64,000 nt of DNA from Hanstruepera marina (GCF_019880635.1 NZ_JAINVX010000001.1:186001-250000), one strand, 5' to 3'; shown: positions 25,666 to 34,796, numbered from the stretch's first letter. Made by a program: numbers and translations. The notes: generated by a model from the letters alone, not told the origin.

Positions 25666-26643
25666 CTACTCGAATTTTATGGATTTAATTATAGATTCCA
25701 ATTCAAACATATAATCGCGTTTCTCAACTGATGGTGCAAAAGCAAACCCCTCAACAACTAACAATCTGTTGTTTGGTTGATCGTCAATTATATAATTCAC
25801 AAACGGCCCAGACATAAACGCGTTTTTCACATCCCAAAGTCCTCTGGTTTCAAAGGCTGGTTTATCATCAATTGTTGTTTTGGAAATAAATGGCGCATAT
25901 TTGTTTTCGGTAATCATAAAAGACCCATCTAAAGGTCCTGGTATATGAACTTGTCCTATAGAATCGCGCATTCTTATAATTTGATTTACTAAACTATCAT
26001 TTTCTGTAATAGAGCCATAAGGCATTTCATAAACCATTAAATTGGTTGTTCCTGTAGTAATATCTTTTCTTATCCAGTAAAAATCATCGTCTTCTTTTGC
26101 TATACGGTAAGCCGAAGGAAACTCTATAGAAATACCTAAATTTTCTTTTATAGAATTGTTTTTGTGAAGGGATATTTTAGTGCGTCGTTGTCTTTCTTTT
26201 ATTTCTTCACTTTTTAGGGCGGAAACTATTCTGTTGGCATTTTCTTTTAATTGGTCTACTATTTCATAATCTGTTGTTCCTGAAACCACAACAACTTTTT
26301 GAGGCCTTGCAAAAACATCTTTTGCTATTTTAACATCGGCTTCATCTCCTTTTTCAATTTTTAATACAATTCTACCGCGCTTTGCAAATCCAGTGAAAAC
26401 TGAAGGAGGCATCTGGCTTAAGTGAAATAACGGCTCATCTTGAGGTAAACCATAAACTGGAGCAGCCAAAACATCACGAATACCTTCTCCTACAGCACCT
26501 TCCCATAAGTCATTATCAACCACTACCGCCAAATCGTTTATTTTGCCTGAAGATTCTGAAAGAATGCGTTGATTTTTAGATTTGTCTTTTCCGCAGGAAA
26601 CAATAATAAAGATTGAGGCAATAGCAATTAGAATGTTGCGCAT
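25666..26643 (-). CDS. DUF4837 family lipoprotein
   Basis: A 325-residue lipoprotein: MRNILIAIASIFIIVSC gives a lipobox cysteine at 17. The body matches the Bacteroidota family DUF4837 as I know it, with LAVVVDNDLWEGAVGEGIRD and later GLWDVKNAFMSGPFVNYIID. It should be anchored in the outer or inner membrane; function unknown. It follows the MltD-like transglycosylase gene by 24 bp, a pairing common in this group, which suggests a cell-wall link. Confidence 0.88.
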   Translation of the reverse strand: MRNILIAIASIFIIVSCGKDKSKNQRILSESSGKINDLAVVVDNDLWEGAVGEGIRDVLAAPVYGLPQDEPLFHLSQMPPSVFTGFAKRGRIVLKIEKGDEADVKIAKDVFARPQKVVVVSGTTDYEIVDQLKENANRIVSALKSEEIKERQRRTKISLHKNNSIKENLGISIEFPSAYRIAKEDDDFYWIRKDITTGTTNLMVYEMPYGSITENDSLVNQIIRMRDSIGQVHIPGPLDGSFMITENKYAPFISKTTIDDKPAFETRGLWDVKNAFMSGPFVNYIIDDQPNNRLLVVEGFAFAPSVEKRDYMFELESIIKSIKFE

Positions 26644-26667
26644 AATATTTGTGTTTTTATATGGAAG

Positions 26668-28248
26668 CTAACTCTTTGATATTTTAAGTTTCATTCCGGG
26701 TTTTAATTTGTTACCGCTAATATCGTTCCAATCTCGAATATTTTGAACAGAAACTCCTGGAAATTTTTGAGAAATACTCCAAAGGGAATCACCGCTTTTC
26801 ACGGTATACGTTTTTGAAGAGCCCGTGCTGCTGGAATTAGATGAGCCTGAACTTGCAGTTTGGCTAACCGCTACAGGCTTTCTTGGATAAATAGTTAATC
26901 GTTGGCCAATTCTTAAATTATTACTTCGCAGCCCATTCCATTGTTTAATCTGACTTACTCTTACACCATACTTCCTTGCTATTTTACCCAAATAATCTCC
27001 AGACTTCACACGATAACGTACTTTGCTATCGCTATCAAAAAATTGCGGCAATGGTTTTTCTCGTGCGTCAAATTCAGCTTGGGCAGCTGCATAAATAGCA
27101 TTTTCATTATTTACAAAAACACCCACAGCAGAACGTGGTAAACGTAATGCATAATTTTCGCCTTTTATAAATGGAATAATATCCAATTTATATGACGGGT
27201 TTAAAAATTGTAACTCTTCCATGTTTACGCCAGTGGCTTCAGAAACTTGATCTAACGTAATCATCTGCTTAACCACTATTGTGTCTGTTTCTATATGATG
27301 AAAGGCTGGTTTTTCAGAAACAAAACCATGCTCTTTTGCATACTCCATAATATACATGGTTGCCAAGAAAGCAGGGACGTAGCCAGCTGTTTCACGTGGA
27401 AGATTGTGCCTAATGTTCCAATAATTTTGATATCCACCAGAGCGCCTTATGGCTTTTGACACATTTCCAGGCCCAGAATTATAGGCGGCCAAAGCCAAAT
27501 CCCAATCGCCAAAAATAGTATATAATGCTGCTAAATATTTAGCAGCTGCCTCTGTTGACTTAATGGGATCGGAACGTTCATCTACATAGCTGCTAACATT
27601 TAAACCGTACATTTTTCCAGTAGTAAACATAAATTGCCATAGGCCTGTAGCGCCAACTCGAGATTTAGCACGAGGTTTTAATGCCGACTCTACAATAGCC
27701 AAATATTTAACTTCTAAAGGAACGTTGTAGTTATCCAATTCTCTTTCAAACATGGGGAAATAAAAATGGCTCAAACCCATTAACCTCTCAAAATATTGCC
27801 TCCTGTTCTTTAAAAAAGATTTAATAACACTCTCTAGTGATGGGTTATATTCTATATTAAATGGTGTTTTCGCATTAAGCAATGCTAATCGCGCTTTAAG
27901 TGTATCGGTTGGTAGTTCTGGGTAGTAAACTTCTTTGTAATCTAGTTCATTAATGACGTTGTAAATGGTATCGAAAAGGTCATTACTATATAGTTCATCT
28001 AACCACTTTTGGTCCAATTCAAGAGCCAATTCATAATCTTCCAGAGCTTTCATTTTAATAGAATCGGCCGCAATTTTAATTTGTTTTTTATAGAATTCCT
28101 TACCATCAATAATCGTATCTAATTCGTATTGCTCACCAGCAACGAGTTTTTCTTGAGGAATTCTATTTGAACTAGGGATAGAATCTTGTGCCGACAAATG
28201 GAAAGTCAGAACAAAATATAAAATACAAATTAACGTAGGTCGATACAT
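26668..28248 (-). CDS. Lytic transglycosylase with two LysM domains (MltD-like)
   Basis: A 526-residue secreted muramidase-type lyase. Signal peptide about 1-20 (ILYFVLTFHLSAQ); SLT catalytic domain about 170-290 with catalytic Glu187 in AIVESALKPRAKS and GATGLWQFM, LAAYNSGPGNVSKAI; then two LysM repeats near 409-457 (YRVKSGDYLGKIARKYGV) and 481-525 (YTVKSGDSLWSISQKFPG). It cleaves glycan strands to 1,6-anhydromuropeptides. Part of the gene (27388-27403) also differs by only one base from a parS site. Confidence 0.96.
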   Translation of the reverse strand: MYRPTLICILYFVLTFHLSAQDSIPSSNRIPQEKLVAGEQYELDTIIDGKEFYKKQIKIAADSIKMKALEDYELALELDQKWLDELYSNDLFDTIYNVINELDYKEVYYPELPTDTLKARLALLNAKTPFNIEYNPSLESVIKSFLKNRRQYFERLMGLSHFYFPMFERELDNYNVPLEVKYLAIVESALKPRAKSRVGATGLWQFMFTTGKMYGLNVSSYVDERSDPIKSTEAAAKYLAALYTIFGDWDLALAAYNSGPGNVSKAIRRSGGYQNYWNIRHNLPRETAGYVPAFLATMYIMEYAKEHGFVSEKPAFHHIETDTIVVKQMITLDQVSEATGVNMEELQFLNPSYKLDIIPFIKGENYALRLPRSAVGVFVNNENAIYAAAQAEFDAREKPLPQFFDSDSKVRYRVKSGDYLGKIARKYGVRVSQIKQWNGLRSNNLRIGQRLTIYPRKPVAVSQTASSGSSNSSSTGSSKTYTVKSGDSLWSISQKFPGVSVQNIRDWNDISGNKLKPGMKLKISKS

Positions 28249-28351
28249 TGCTATTAATTTAATTAACCATTAAACGTTTATGCTTCATAATTCTTATAAA
28301 CCTAACGCTACAATGGGTTTAGACTGTTGAGGCTGAACGAAATATACTAAA

Positions 28352-29539
28352 TTATTCTAAAATGGCAGCAATTCCTGGTAAGATCTTACCCTCAAGGCTT
28401 TCTAGCATGGCTCCACCGCCAGTACTTACATAACTTACCTTGTCTTCAAAATCAAATTGCTTAACAGCCGCTACCGAATCGCCTCCTCCTACTAACGAAA
28501 ATGCACCGTTTTCTGTTGCTTCAGCAATTGCATAACCTAAAGCAATTGTACCTTTTGCAAAATTTGGCATTTCAAAAACACCTAAAGGCCCGTTCCATAA
28601 TATAGTTTTAGAATCGCGTATCACATCTGAAAACTGAGCTTCTGTATTTGGTCCAACATCAAGACCCATCCATCCATCAGGAATTTGGTTCACTGGACAT
28701 GTGTTAGTTTTAGCATCATTACTAAATCCATCGGCTATAATGGCATCGACAGGTAAATGTACTTTTACATTTTTCGCTTTAGCTTTTTCTAAAATTGAGT
28801 TTGCTAAATCCAATTTATCTTCTTCAACTAAAGAATTTCCTATTGATCCGCCTTGCGCCTTAATAAACGTGAAGGTCATTCCTCCTCCAATTATTAAATG
28901 GTCTATTTTATCGAGAATGTTGTCAATAATAGTGATTTTAGAAGATACTTTAGCCCCACCCAAAACAGCGCACACAGGTTTCTCTCCTGTTTCCATAACC
29001 TTCTTGATACTTTCTATTTCTTGCTGTAACAGGTATCCAAAACATTTTTTATCTGGAAAAAATTGAGCAATAATTGTTGTTGAAGCATGTGCTCTATGCG
29101 CTGTACCAAAAGCATCGTTTACATAAATATCTCCCAATTCAGACAGTTGTTTGGCAAACACTTTGTCTCCTTGAGTTTCTTCTTCATGAAAACGAAGATT
29201 TTCTAACAATAGAATTTCACCTGGCTGTAAATTATCGGCAGCTTCTTGAGCTTTGTCACCTACACAGTCTTCAACAAATTGTATTTCCACTCCCAAAATA
29301 TCTTCTGCTTTATCGACAATATGCTTAAGTGAATATTTGTCTTCTCGCCCTTTTGGACGCCCTAAATGCGACATTAAAATACAGCTTCCACCATCTTCCA
29401 AAATTTTAATAATAGTTGATTTGGCAGATTTAATTCGGGTTGCATCAGTTACTTTAAATTCGTCATTTAATGGTACGTTAAAATCTACACGAATAAGTGC
29501 TTTTTTATTTTCGAAATTAAAGTCGTTTAGGGTTTTCAT
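28352..29539 (-). CDS. pgk: Phosphoglycerate kinase
   Basis: A 395-residue glycolytic enzyme making ATP from 1,3-bisphosphoglycerate. N-terminal [10 protein letters not shown] is the signature; [34 protein letters not shown] and [13 protein letters not shown]-type motifs ([28 protein letters not shown]) follow in order. Full length. It is transcribed away from the delta-prime gene; a TATATTTG box (29560-29567) lies 20 bp upstream of the ATG. Confidence 0.98.
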   Translation of the reverse strand: MKTLNDFNFENKKALIRVDFNVPLNDEFKVTDATRIKSAKSTIIKILEDGGSCILMSHLGRPKGREDKYSLKHIVDKAEDILGVEIQFVEDCVGDKAQEAADNLQPGEILLLENLRFHEEETQGDKVFAKQLSELGDIYVNDAFGTAHRAHASTTIIAQFFPDKKCFGYLLQQEIESIKKVMETGEKPVCAVLGGAKVSSKITIIDNILDKIDHLIIGGGMTFTFIKAQGGSIGNSLVEEDKLDLANSILEKAKAKNVKVHLPVDAIIADGFSNDAKTNTCPVNQIPDGWMGLDVGPNTEAQFSDVIRDSKTILWNGPLGVFEMPNFAKGTIALGYAIAEATENGAFSLVGGGDSVAAVKQFDFEDKVSYVSTGGGAMLESLEGKILPGIAAILE

Positions 29540-29559
29540 GGTGTAATTAATTAGATTGA

Positions 29560-29567
29560 CAAATATA
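29560..29567 (-). promoter_or_regulatory. -7 box of pgk
   Basis: On the minus strand TATATTTG is an exact TAnnTTTG match 20 bp before the pgk ATG. In the opposite direction, TATCTTTA (29603-29610, one mismatch) ends 4 bp before the delta-prime ATG, so the 75-bp gap may hold two divergent promoters. Confidence 0.5.
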
Positions 29568-29614
29568 ATTTTTTCATTTCAGAAAAACAGTAGTAAATCT
29601 GTTATCTTTACCCC

Positions 29615-30769
29615 ATGTTATTTACTGAAATTTTAGGACAAGAACATATAAAAGCACACCTCACCCAAAGCGTGAATAATGGGCGGATAGCACACGCACA
29701 ACTATTTGTAGGGCCAGAAGGCTGCGGAACTTTACCAATGGCCATCGCCTATGCACAGTACCTTTTGTGCAAGAATACCGAAAATGAAAATACAGGCGGC
29801 AATGAATCTTGCAATTTGAAGTTTAACAATCTATCGCATCCCGACTTACATTTTGCTTTTCCAGTAGCCGCTAATGGCGTTATAAAAAGTCATCCCGTTT
29901 CTAGTCATTTTTTAGTGGAATGGCGAGAACTTATTGAAGAGCAACCTTATGGCAATTTGTTTGATTGGTACAAAAAAATTGGTATTGAAAAAAAGCAAGG
30001 TCAAATAGGTGTTGACGAAGCCCAAGACATTGTAAAGTCTTTATCACTAAAATCCTATGAGGGTGGTTATAAAGTTATGATTATTTGGATGGCCGAAAAA
30101 ATTAACACACAAGCGGCCAATAAGCTCTTAAAATTAATTGAAGAGCCGCCTAACAAAACTGTTTTTGTTCTTATTACCGAAGACGAGGAACAAATAATCA
30201 ATACCATTAAGTCACGTTGCCAAGTTTTACATTTTCCTCCCCTTTCAGAGGAAATCATAAAGCAAGGACTAATAAATAAATATTCTATTGCCGAGGATGT
30301 AGCGGGCAAAATAGCCCATCAAGCCAATGGAAATTTCAACAAAGCTTGTGATTTGGTTTACCAAGACACTGAAGACACCCAGTTTGAAGAATGGTTTATA
30401 TTTTGGATTAGAAGTGCCTTTAAAGCAAGAGGGAATAAAAATGCTATTCACGATTTAATTTCCTGGAGTGAAGATATCGCGAAAACAGGTAGAGAAACAC
30501 AAAAACAATTCTTGCAATTTTGCCTTAACTTTTTCAGACAAGCGCTATTAATGAATTATAATGCTAGCGAATTGGTTTTTATGGAGCCTAAATCTGAAAA
30601 CTTTCAATTGGAGAAATTTGCACCTTTTGTACACGGTAATAACATTATAGAAATTTCCGATGAATTACAGGACGCCATATATCATATAGAGCGCAATGGT
30701 AATTCAAAAATCATTCTAACAGATTTATCTATAAAACTAACCCGATTATTACACAAAAAAGCCAGTTAA
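29615..30769 (+). CDS. holB: DNA polymerase III subunit delta-prime
   Basis: A 384-residue clamp-loader subunit of the AAA+ superfamily. It opens ILGQEHIKAHLTQSVNNGRI AHAQLF (in two parts, residues 5-31). The P-loop position reads GPEGCGTLPMA, lacking the Lys-Thr of Walker A, which is normal for delta-prime, which does not bind ATP. Later motifs are KVMIIWMAEKINTQAANKLL, LKLIEEPP and TIKSRCQVLHFPPL (sensor-1 SRC). It helps to load the beta clamp. It ends at a hairpin shared with the convergent OmpH gene. Confidence 0.92.
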   Translation: MLFTEILGQEHIKAHLTQSVNNGRIAHAQLFVGPEGCGTLPMAIAYAQYLLCKNTENENTGGNESCNLKFNNLSHPDLHFAFPVAANGVIKSHPVSSHFLVEWRELIEEQPYGNLFDWYKKIGIEKKQGQIGVDEAQDIVKSLSLKSYEGGYKVMIIWMAEKINTQAANKLLKLIEEPPNKTVFVLITEDEEQIINTIKSRCQVLHFPPLSEEIIKQGLINKYSIAEDVAGKIAHQANGNFNKACDLVYQDTEDTQFEEWFIFWIRSAFKARGNKNAIHDLISWSEDIAKTGRETQKQFLQFCLNFFRQALLMNYNASELVFMEPKSENFQLEKFAPFVHGNNIIEISDELQDAIYHIERNGNSKIILTDLSIKLTRLLHKKAS

Positions 30770-30782
30770 AAAACTGGTTTTC
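30762..30782. terminator. Bidirectional terminator between holB and the OmpH-like gene
   Basis: The stem CCAGTT / AACTGG with a 4-A loop (30762-30777) has six A before it and TTTT after it. The holB stop codon lies inside the hairpin. It can serve both converging genes. Confidence 0.7.
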
Positions 30783-30800
30783 AAAATTTTGTGTTAATTT

Positions 30801-31316
30801 TTAGTCTTTTTTGTAATTTTCGTTCAAAGCTTTTAATATGGTTTCAGAAATATCGTTTTCTTCTTTCCCATATAATACACTTGATGCAGCGTCACTGGTT
30901 CCTAACACATAAGTATAATTGTTTTCCTTACCGTGATTTTTAATAAATGTTTTAACCTTTGAAATTAATGAATCTATTTCTGTTTGACTCTCTTTGGCAA
31001 TTTGTTGTTCTTCCATTTGAAATTGCTGTTGATACATTTGCTGTTTTTGCAACAACATTTGATACTCGGTTTGAGCTTCTTTTTCTGGAATAGATTTAGA
31101 CTTTAATTGAAAGGACTGGTACTCCATTTGAAGTGCTTGACCAATACTATCTCGTTTTTTATTATACGCTTCAACTTTTACTTTGTATTTAGCCTCAATA
31201 TCTTTTCTTTCTTGATATTCATTAATAACATAACTGTTATTTACAAAAACTATCTTGTCTTGATTACAAGATGTCAAAACAATAAAGCCTAATAGTGTTA
31301 ATATTATTTTTTTCAT
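30801..31316 (-). CDS. OmpH/Skp family protein, lipoprotein form
   Basis: A 171-residue relative of the periplasmic chaperone Skp/OmpH. Unlike classical Skp it has a lipoprotein signal, MKKIILTLLGFIVLTSC, with cysteine 17. The OmpH pattern is kept: KIVFVNNSYVINEY, a long coiled-coil helix pair (about residues 40-125, rich in Q, K and E), and YVLGTSDAASSVLYG near the C-terminus. It probably helps outer-membrane proteins or lipoproteins while tethered. A strong promoter match lies just upstream. Confidence 0.9.
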   Translation of the reverse strand: MKKIILTLLGFIVLTSCNQDKIVFVNNSYVINEYQERKDIEAKYKVKVEAYNKKRDSIGQALQMEYQSFQLKSKSIPEKEAQTEYQMLLQKQQMYQQQFQMEEQQIAKESQTEIDSLISKVKTFIKNHGKENNYTYVLGTSDAASSVLYGKEENDISETILKALNENYKKD

Positions 31317-31336
31317 GTTTAAAAATTTTAGATGCG

Positions 31337-31366
31337 CAAATGTAGAAAAGTAATTAGTATTTCAAA
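31337..31366 (-). promoter_or_regulatory. Promoter of the OmpH-like gene
   Basis: On the minus strand TTTG (31363-31366) is followed after 18 bp by TACATTTG (31337-31344), a close match to the Bacteroidota consensus with correct spacing, 20 bp upstream of the ATG. The rest of the 224-bp gap up to 31540 shows no gene or RNA that I can support. Confidence 0.65.
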
Positions 31367-31540
31367 TTTTTATGAAGAAATAATTAACTATAAGAAATAA
31401 TTATTCCATTTAACAATTACAATAAGTATTAGCTATGAAATATAACTTAAAATAAAGCGATTTAAACGCGTTTTAAAAATTCGTCAACGGTTTGTGTTGT
31501 TCTGTTTAATAAAAAGCAACACATGTTCTTAAAACAAAAA

Positions 31541-32392
31541 TTATTGCTTTTTAAGAATATAAACATGCGACGAATACTCTTTTGTAGAGATTCCCTTGAT
31601 GTTTGATAGTAATCCAACACAAAATGCCCGTATGAGATTCATGGATCCTGATTTGTATTTTTCGGACAAAAGACTCACATAAAACGAATCGAACAACATA
31701 GGTTTAACTTTAACGACTGAAAAATTTTCTCTTTCAAATAATTTTGAAATTGCTGTTTTAGAAAAATGCCACAAATGTCTAGGCACATCATAAGCAGCCC
31801 AAAACGCTTTGTAGTATTTCGCATCGTAACTATTAAAATTAGGAACTGCTATAATCAGAGTACCATTAGGCTTTAATAATTTGTTGAAAACAGAAATATG
31901 CTTTTCTAAATTTGGCAAGTGTTCTAATACATGCCATAAAGTAATAACATCAAACTGGTTGTTTTTTAATTCAAACAAACTATTCGATCCCAATACAACA
32001 TTATCTGTTTTTGAATTGGCAATTGCTCTTGCATCTTCATCAGGCTCAATTCCGATAATTTGCCAGCCATTCTTTTTTGCGGTCTGTAAAAAGTCACCTG
32101 TGCCACAACCAATGTCCAAAAGTGATTTTCCCTTTTTGGAATATTTGTTTATTAGTTTCACCTTACGTTTTAATGTAAATTGGCGAACAGTATGATACAT
32201 ATGTTCCATAACATTTCGCTTGGAGTCGGTGTGCGAAATATAATCATCAGTTTTATAATAAAGTCCAAGCTGTTCTTCCAGAGGTTGTGGATGTGTCTCC
32301 AACATATCGAGAGCAATATTATAAATCAACTGAAATTCTTCTCCTGTGACAGAGTGATCTTTTACATTAAGAAATTGCTTTTTTTCTTTCAT
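31541..32392 (-). CDS. Class I SAM-dependent methyltransferase
   Basis: A 283-residue methyltransferase. Motif I is LLDIGCGTGDFLQTA near residues 89-103, followed by IIGIEPDEDARAIA and the acidic residue of motif II, then FDVITLWHVLEHL (motif IV) and LLKPNGTLIIAVPNFNS. WHVLEHLPN with WAAYDVPRHLWHFSK is the layout of UbiG/Coq3- or polysaccharide-type methyltransferases (Methyltransf_23). Substrate unknown. Its start is separated from mnmG only by a 25-bp gap that contains a perfect parS site. Confidence 0.92.
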   Translation of the reverse strand: MKEKKQFLNVKDHSVTGEEFQLIYNIALDMLETHPQPLEEQLGLYYKTDDYISHTDSKRNVMEHMYHTVRQFTLKRKVKLINKYSKKGKSLLDIGCGTGDFLQTAKKNGWQIIGIEPDEDARAIANSKTDNVVLGSNSLFELKNNQFDVITLWHVLEHLPNLEKHISVFNKLLKPNGTLIIAVPNFNSYDAKYYKAFWAAYDVPRHLWHFSKTAISKLFERENFSVVKVKPMLFDSFYVSLLSEKYKSGSMNLIRAFCVGLLSNIKGISTKEYSSHVYILKKQ

Positions 32393-32401
32393 TTATAGAG
32401 A

Positions 32402-32417
32402 TGTTCCACGTGAAACA
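32402..32417 (+). other. parS: parS centromere-like site (ParB binding), copy 1
   Basis: TGTTCCACGTGAAACA matches the 16-bp parS consensus TGTTnCACGTGAAACA at every position. It fills most of the gap between the methyltransferase start and the mnmG stop codon (32418-32420). Known parS sites recruit ParB (Spo0J) near the chromosome origin and nucleate segregation. Confidence 0.92.
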
Positions 32418-34289
32418 TTAACGCCCCATATAGACTAAAAGCACCGAAACATCACTCGGTGAAACACCACTAATTCGCGATGCCTGTGATATGGTTACAG
32501 GTTGAATTTTACTCAATTTTTCACGCGCTTCCATACTCATTGATTTGAGTTTAGAATAGTCAAAATCCTTGGGGATTTTAATATTTTCCAATCTCGAAAG
32601 CTTGTCGGCGTTGTTCTTTTCTTTCTCGATATACCCTGAATATTTAACCTGTATTTCGGTTTGTTCAATAACCTCATCATCTAATTGATGATCTACTATA
32701 TAGTTATTGACCGACTCAACTTTACGCATATCGTCAATTGTAATATTTGGTCTAGCAAATATTTTAAACATCTTATCAGATTGCTTCATTAAAGATGAAG
32801 CATTCTCCTCAAGAATAGGGTTTATCTCTTCTGGTTTAACACTAGTATCTCTAAAAAATTCCACAAAATCATTTGAAGCTTGCTGCTTTTCCTCCATACG
32901 CTTTAAACGCTTTTCAGATGCCAATCCAATCTTATAGCCTTTTGGCGTTAATCTAAAATCAGCATTATCTTGACGTAACAATGTTCTGTATTCAGCGCGT
33001 GATGTAAACATTCGGTAAGGTTCTTCAGTCCCTTTTGTAATCAAATCATCAATTAATACACCTATATAAGCTTCGCTTCTAGATAATGTAAAAGGTTCTT
33101 TTTCTTGTACTTTTAAACTAGCATTTATTCCAGCAATCAATCCCTGTGACGCAGCTTCTTCATAGCCAGTAGTTCCGTTTATTTGCCCAGCAAAATATAA
33201 GCCGTCAATAAGCTTGGTTTCTAAAGTATGCTGTAATTGTGTTGGCGGAAAATAGTCATATTCAATGGCATATCCTGGCCTGAAAAACTTAACGTTTTCA
33301 AATCCAGAAACAGAACGCAATGCTTTAAATTGCACATCTTCTGGTAACGAGGTTGAAAAGCCATTAACATAAACTTCAACCGTATTCCATCCTTCTGGCT
33401 CTACAAACAATTGATGTCTATCCTTATCTGCAAAACGATTAATCTTATCCTCTATTGATGGGCAATAACGTGGGCCCAAACTTTTAATTCTACCATTAAA
33501 CATCGGTGAGCGCTCAAAACCTTCACGAAGCAAATCATGAACTTCTGGACTCGTATAAGTCATATAACAAGACCGTTGTTCTTTTAATGGTTTTGTAACA
33601 TCTAAATATGAAAATTTTTGCGGGTTTTCATCTCCTGGTTGTTCAACCATTTTAGCATAATCAAGAGACCTGCCATCAACTCTTGGAGGTGTTCCGGTTT
33701 TCATTCGTCCAGAATCGAAACCTATATCAACCAATTGTTCAGTAATTCCTGTTGCGGCTCTTTCTCCCGCTCTTCCTCCTCCAAAATTTTTGTCTCCAAT
33801 ATGGATCAAGCCATTTAAAAATGTTCCATTGGTAAGCACAACCGTTTTGGCCCTTACTTCAATTCCTAAAGACGTTTTGACGCCAACTACTTTTTGGTTT
33901 TCAATAAGAAGCCCCGAAACCATCTCCTGATAGAAATCTAAATTAGGTGTGTTTTCTAAAAGCAAACGCCAATCTTCTGCAAAACGCATACGGTCACTTT
34001 GAACCCTAGGGCTCCACATGGCGGGTCCTTTAGATTTATTTAGCATTTTAAATTGAATAGCCGAAGTATCGCTTACAATACCACTATAGCCACCAAGCGC
34101 ATCAATCTCGCGAACTATTTGCCCTTTAGCAATTCCGCCCATAGCAGGATTGCAGGACATTTGCGCAATGTTCTGCAGGTTCATAGTAATTAACAATGTT
34201 TTACTGCCCATATTAGCAGCAGCAGCAGCAGCCTCGCTACCCGCATGACCTGCACCAACAACAATAACGTCATAAATCTCGTTAAACAT
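32418..34289 (-). CDS. mnmG: tRNA uridine-5-carboxymethylaminomethyl(34) synthesis enzyme
   Basis: A 623-residue FAD protein (GidA) that, with MnmE, modifies U34 of certain tRNAs. FAD motif DVIVVGAGHAGSEAAAAAAN near the N-terminus; MSCNPAMGGIAKGQIVREID; FFNGLIHI-type loop TFLNGLIHIGDKNFGGGRAG; ARYCPSIEDKI-type segment PRYCPSIEDKINRF; DGLYFAGQINGTTGYEEAA; C-terminal SGYIEKEKNNADKL. The frame extends to a TTG at 34316, but ATG 34289 (MFNEIYDVIVVGAG) is the family start. It is flanked by two identical parS sites. MnmG often lies near the origin. Confidence 0.97.
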   Translation of the reverse strand: MFNEIYDVIVVGAGHAGSEAAAAAANMGSKTLLITMNLQNIAQMSCNPAMGGIAKGQIVREIDALGGYSGIVSDTSAIQFKMLNKSKGPAMWSPRVQSDRMRFAEDWRLLLENTPNLDFYQEMVSGLLIENQKVVGVKTSLGIEVRAKTVVLTNGTFLNGLIHIGDKNFGGGRAGERAATGITEQLVDIGFDSGRMKTGTPPRVDGRSLDYAKMVEQPGDENPQKFSYLDVTKPLKEQRSCYMTYTSPEVHDLLREGFERSPMFNGRIKSLGPRYCPSIEDKINRFADKDRHQLFVEPEGWNTVEVYVNGFSTSLPEDVQFKALRSVSGFENVKFFRPGYAIEYDYFPPTQLQHTLETKLIDGLYFAGQINGTTGYEEAASQGLIAGINASLKVQEKEPFTLSRSEAYIGVLIDDLITKGTEEPYRMFTSRAEYRTLLRQDNADFRLTPKGYKIGLASEKRLKRMEEKQQASNDFVEFFRDTSVKPEEINPILEENASSLMKQSDKMFKIFARPNITIDDMRKVESVNNYIVDHQLDDEVIEQTEIQVKYSGYIEKEKNNADKLSRLENIKIPKDFDYSKLKSMSMEAREKLSKIQPVTISQASRISGVSPSDVSVLLVYMGR

Positions 34290-34319
34290 ATTATTAGGTT
34301 TAATTACTATACTCAAAAT

Positions 34320-34335
34320 TGTTTCACGTGGAACA
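34320..34335 (-). other. parS: parS centromere-like site, copy 2
   Basis: On the minus strand this reads TGTTCCACGTGAAACA, identical at all 16 positions to the copy at 32402-32417 but in the opposite orientation. It lies in the mnmG leader, between the ATG at 34289 and the -7 box at 34362, so ParB bound here could also influence mnmG expression. Confidence 0.92.
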
Positions 34336-34361
34336 ATTTTATTCGTTTTAATTTAAGTGTG

Positions 34362-34369
34362 CAAATATA
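34362..34369 (-). promoter_or_regulatory. -7 box of mnmG
   Basis: On the minus strand TATATTTG matches TAnnTTTG. A TTG 22 bp upstream (34392-34394) could be the -33 element. Transcription from here would give a leader of about 65 nt containing parS copy 2. Confidence 0.5.
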
Positions 34370-34376
34370 CGACGAA

Positions 34377-34796
34377 TTAGTCAATTCGTTCCAAGAGTTC
34401 TAAATACTCGTTTTCCTTATTTCGCATTTGAGCTGCTTCTGCTTCAGATTTATCTTTGTACCCACAATAGTGTAATACGCCATGAACCATAACCCGATGC
34501 AATTCATCTTGAAATTGTTCATTAAAATCTTTGGCGTTATCACGAACACGTTCGACTGAAATATAAATATCTCCTTGTAATATTTTTCCTACTGAATAAT
34601 CAAAACTGATAATATCAGTTAAGGTATCATGATTTAAAAATTCAACATTAATTTTATGCAAATAATCATCGTTGCAAAAAATGTAATTTATGTCTTCGTA
34701 CTTAAATCCTTCCGTTTCAATAACAGTTGCAATCCAATTAGACAAACGTTTTTCATTATCTAATTCAAAATCGTTTTCGTAGTTAAAACTTATCAT
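34377..34796 (-). CDS. ybeY: Endoribonuclease YbeY (rRNA maturation factor)
   Basis: A 139-residue single-domain metalloprotein. The core LHRVMVHGVLHYCGYKD gives His105 and His109. The usual motif is H-x3-H-x5-H; here the third position (115) is Asp. I recall that Bacteroidota YbeY proteins commonly read GYKD at this place. Other family segments are DIISFDYSVGKILQGDIYIS. It acts in 16S rRNA 3' maturation and ribosome quality control. It overlaps the start of the preceding DUF4175 gene's stop region by 14 bp and precedes mnmG. Confidence 0.95.
   Translation of the reverse strand: MISFNYENDFELDNEKRLSNWIATVIETEGFKYEDINYIFCNDDYLHKINVEFLNHDTLTDIISFDYSVGKILQGDIYISVERVRDNAKDFNEQFQDELHRVMVHGVLHYCGYKDKSEAEAAQMRNKENEYLELLERID

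Noticed and set aside
29655-29720. The delta-prime gene as a defective ATPase because the Walker A lysine is missing
   Set aside because: Loss of nucleotide binding is usual in delta-prime subunits, so it is not a sign of a broken gene.
34290-34316. Possible longer mnmG from a TTG start
   Set aside because: The ATG at 34289 gives the standard MnmG N-terminus; the extra nine residues are not conserved family sequence and precede parS copy 2.
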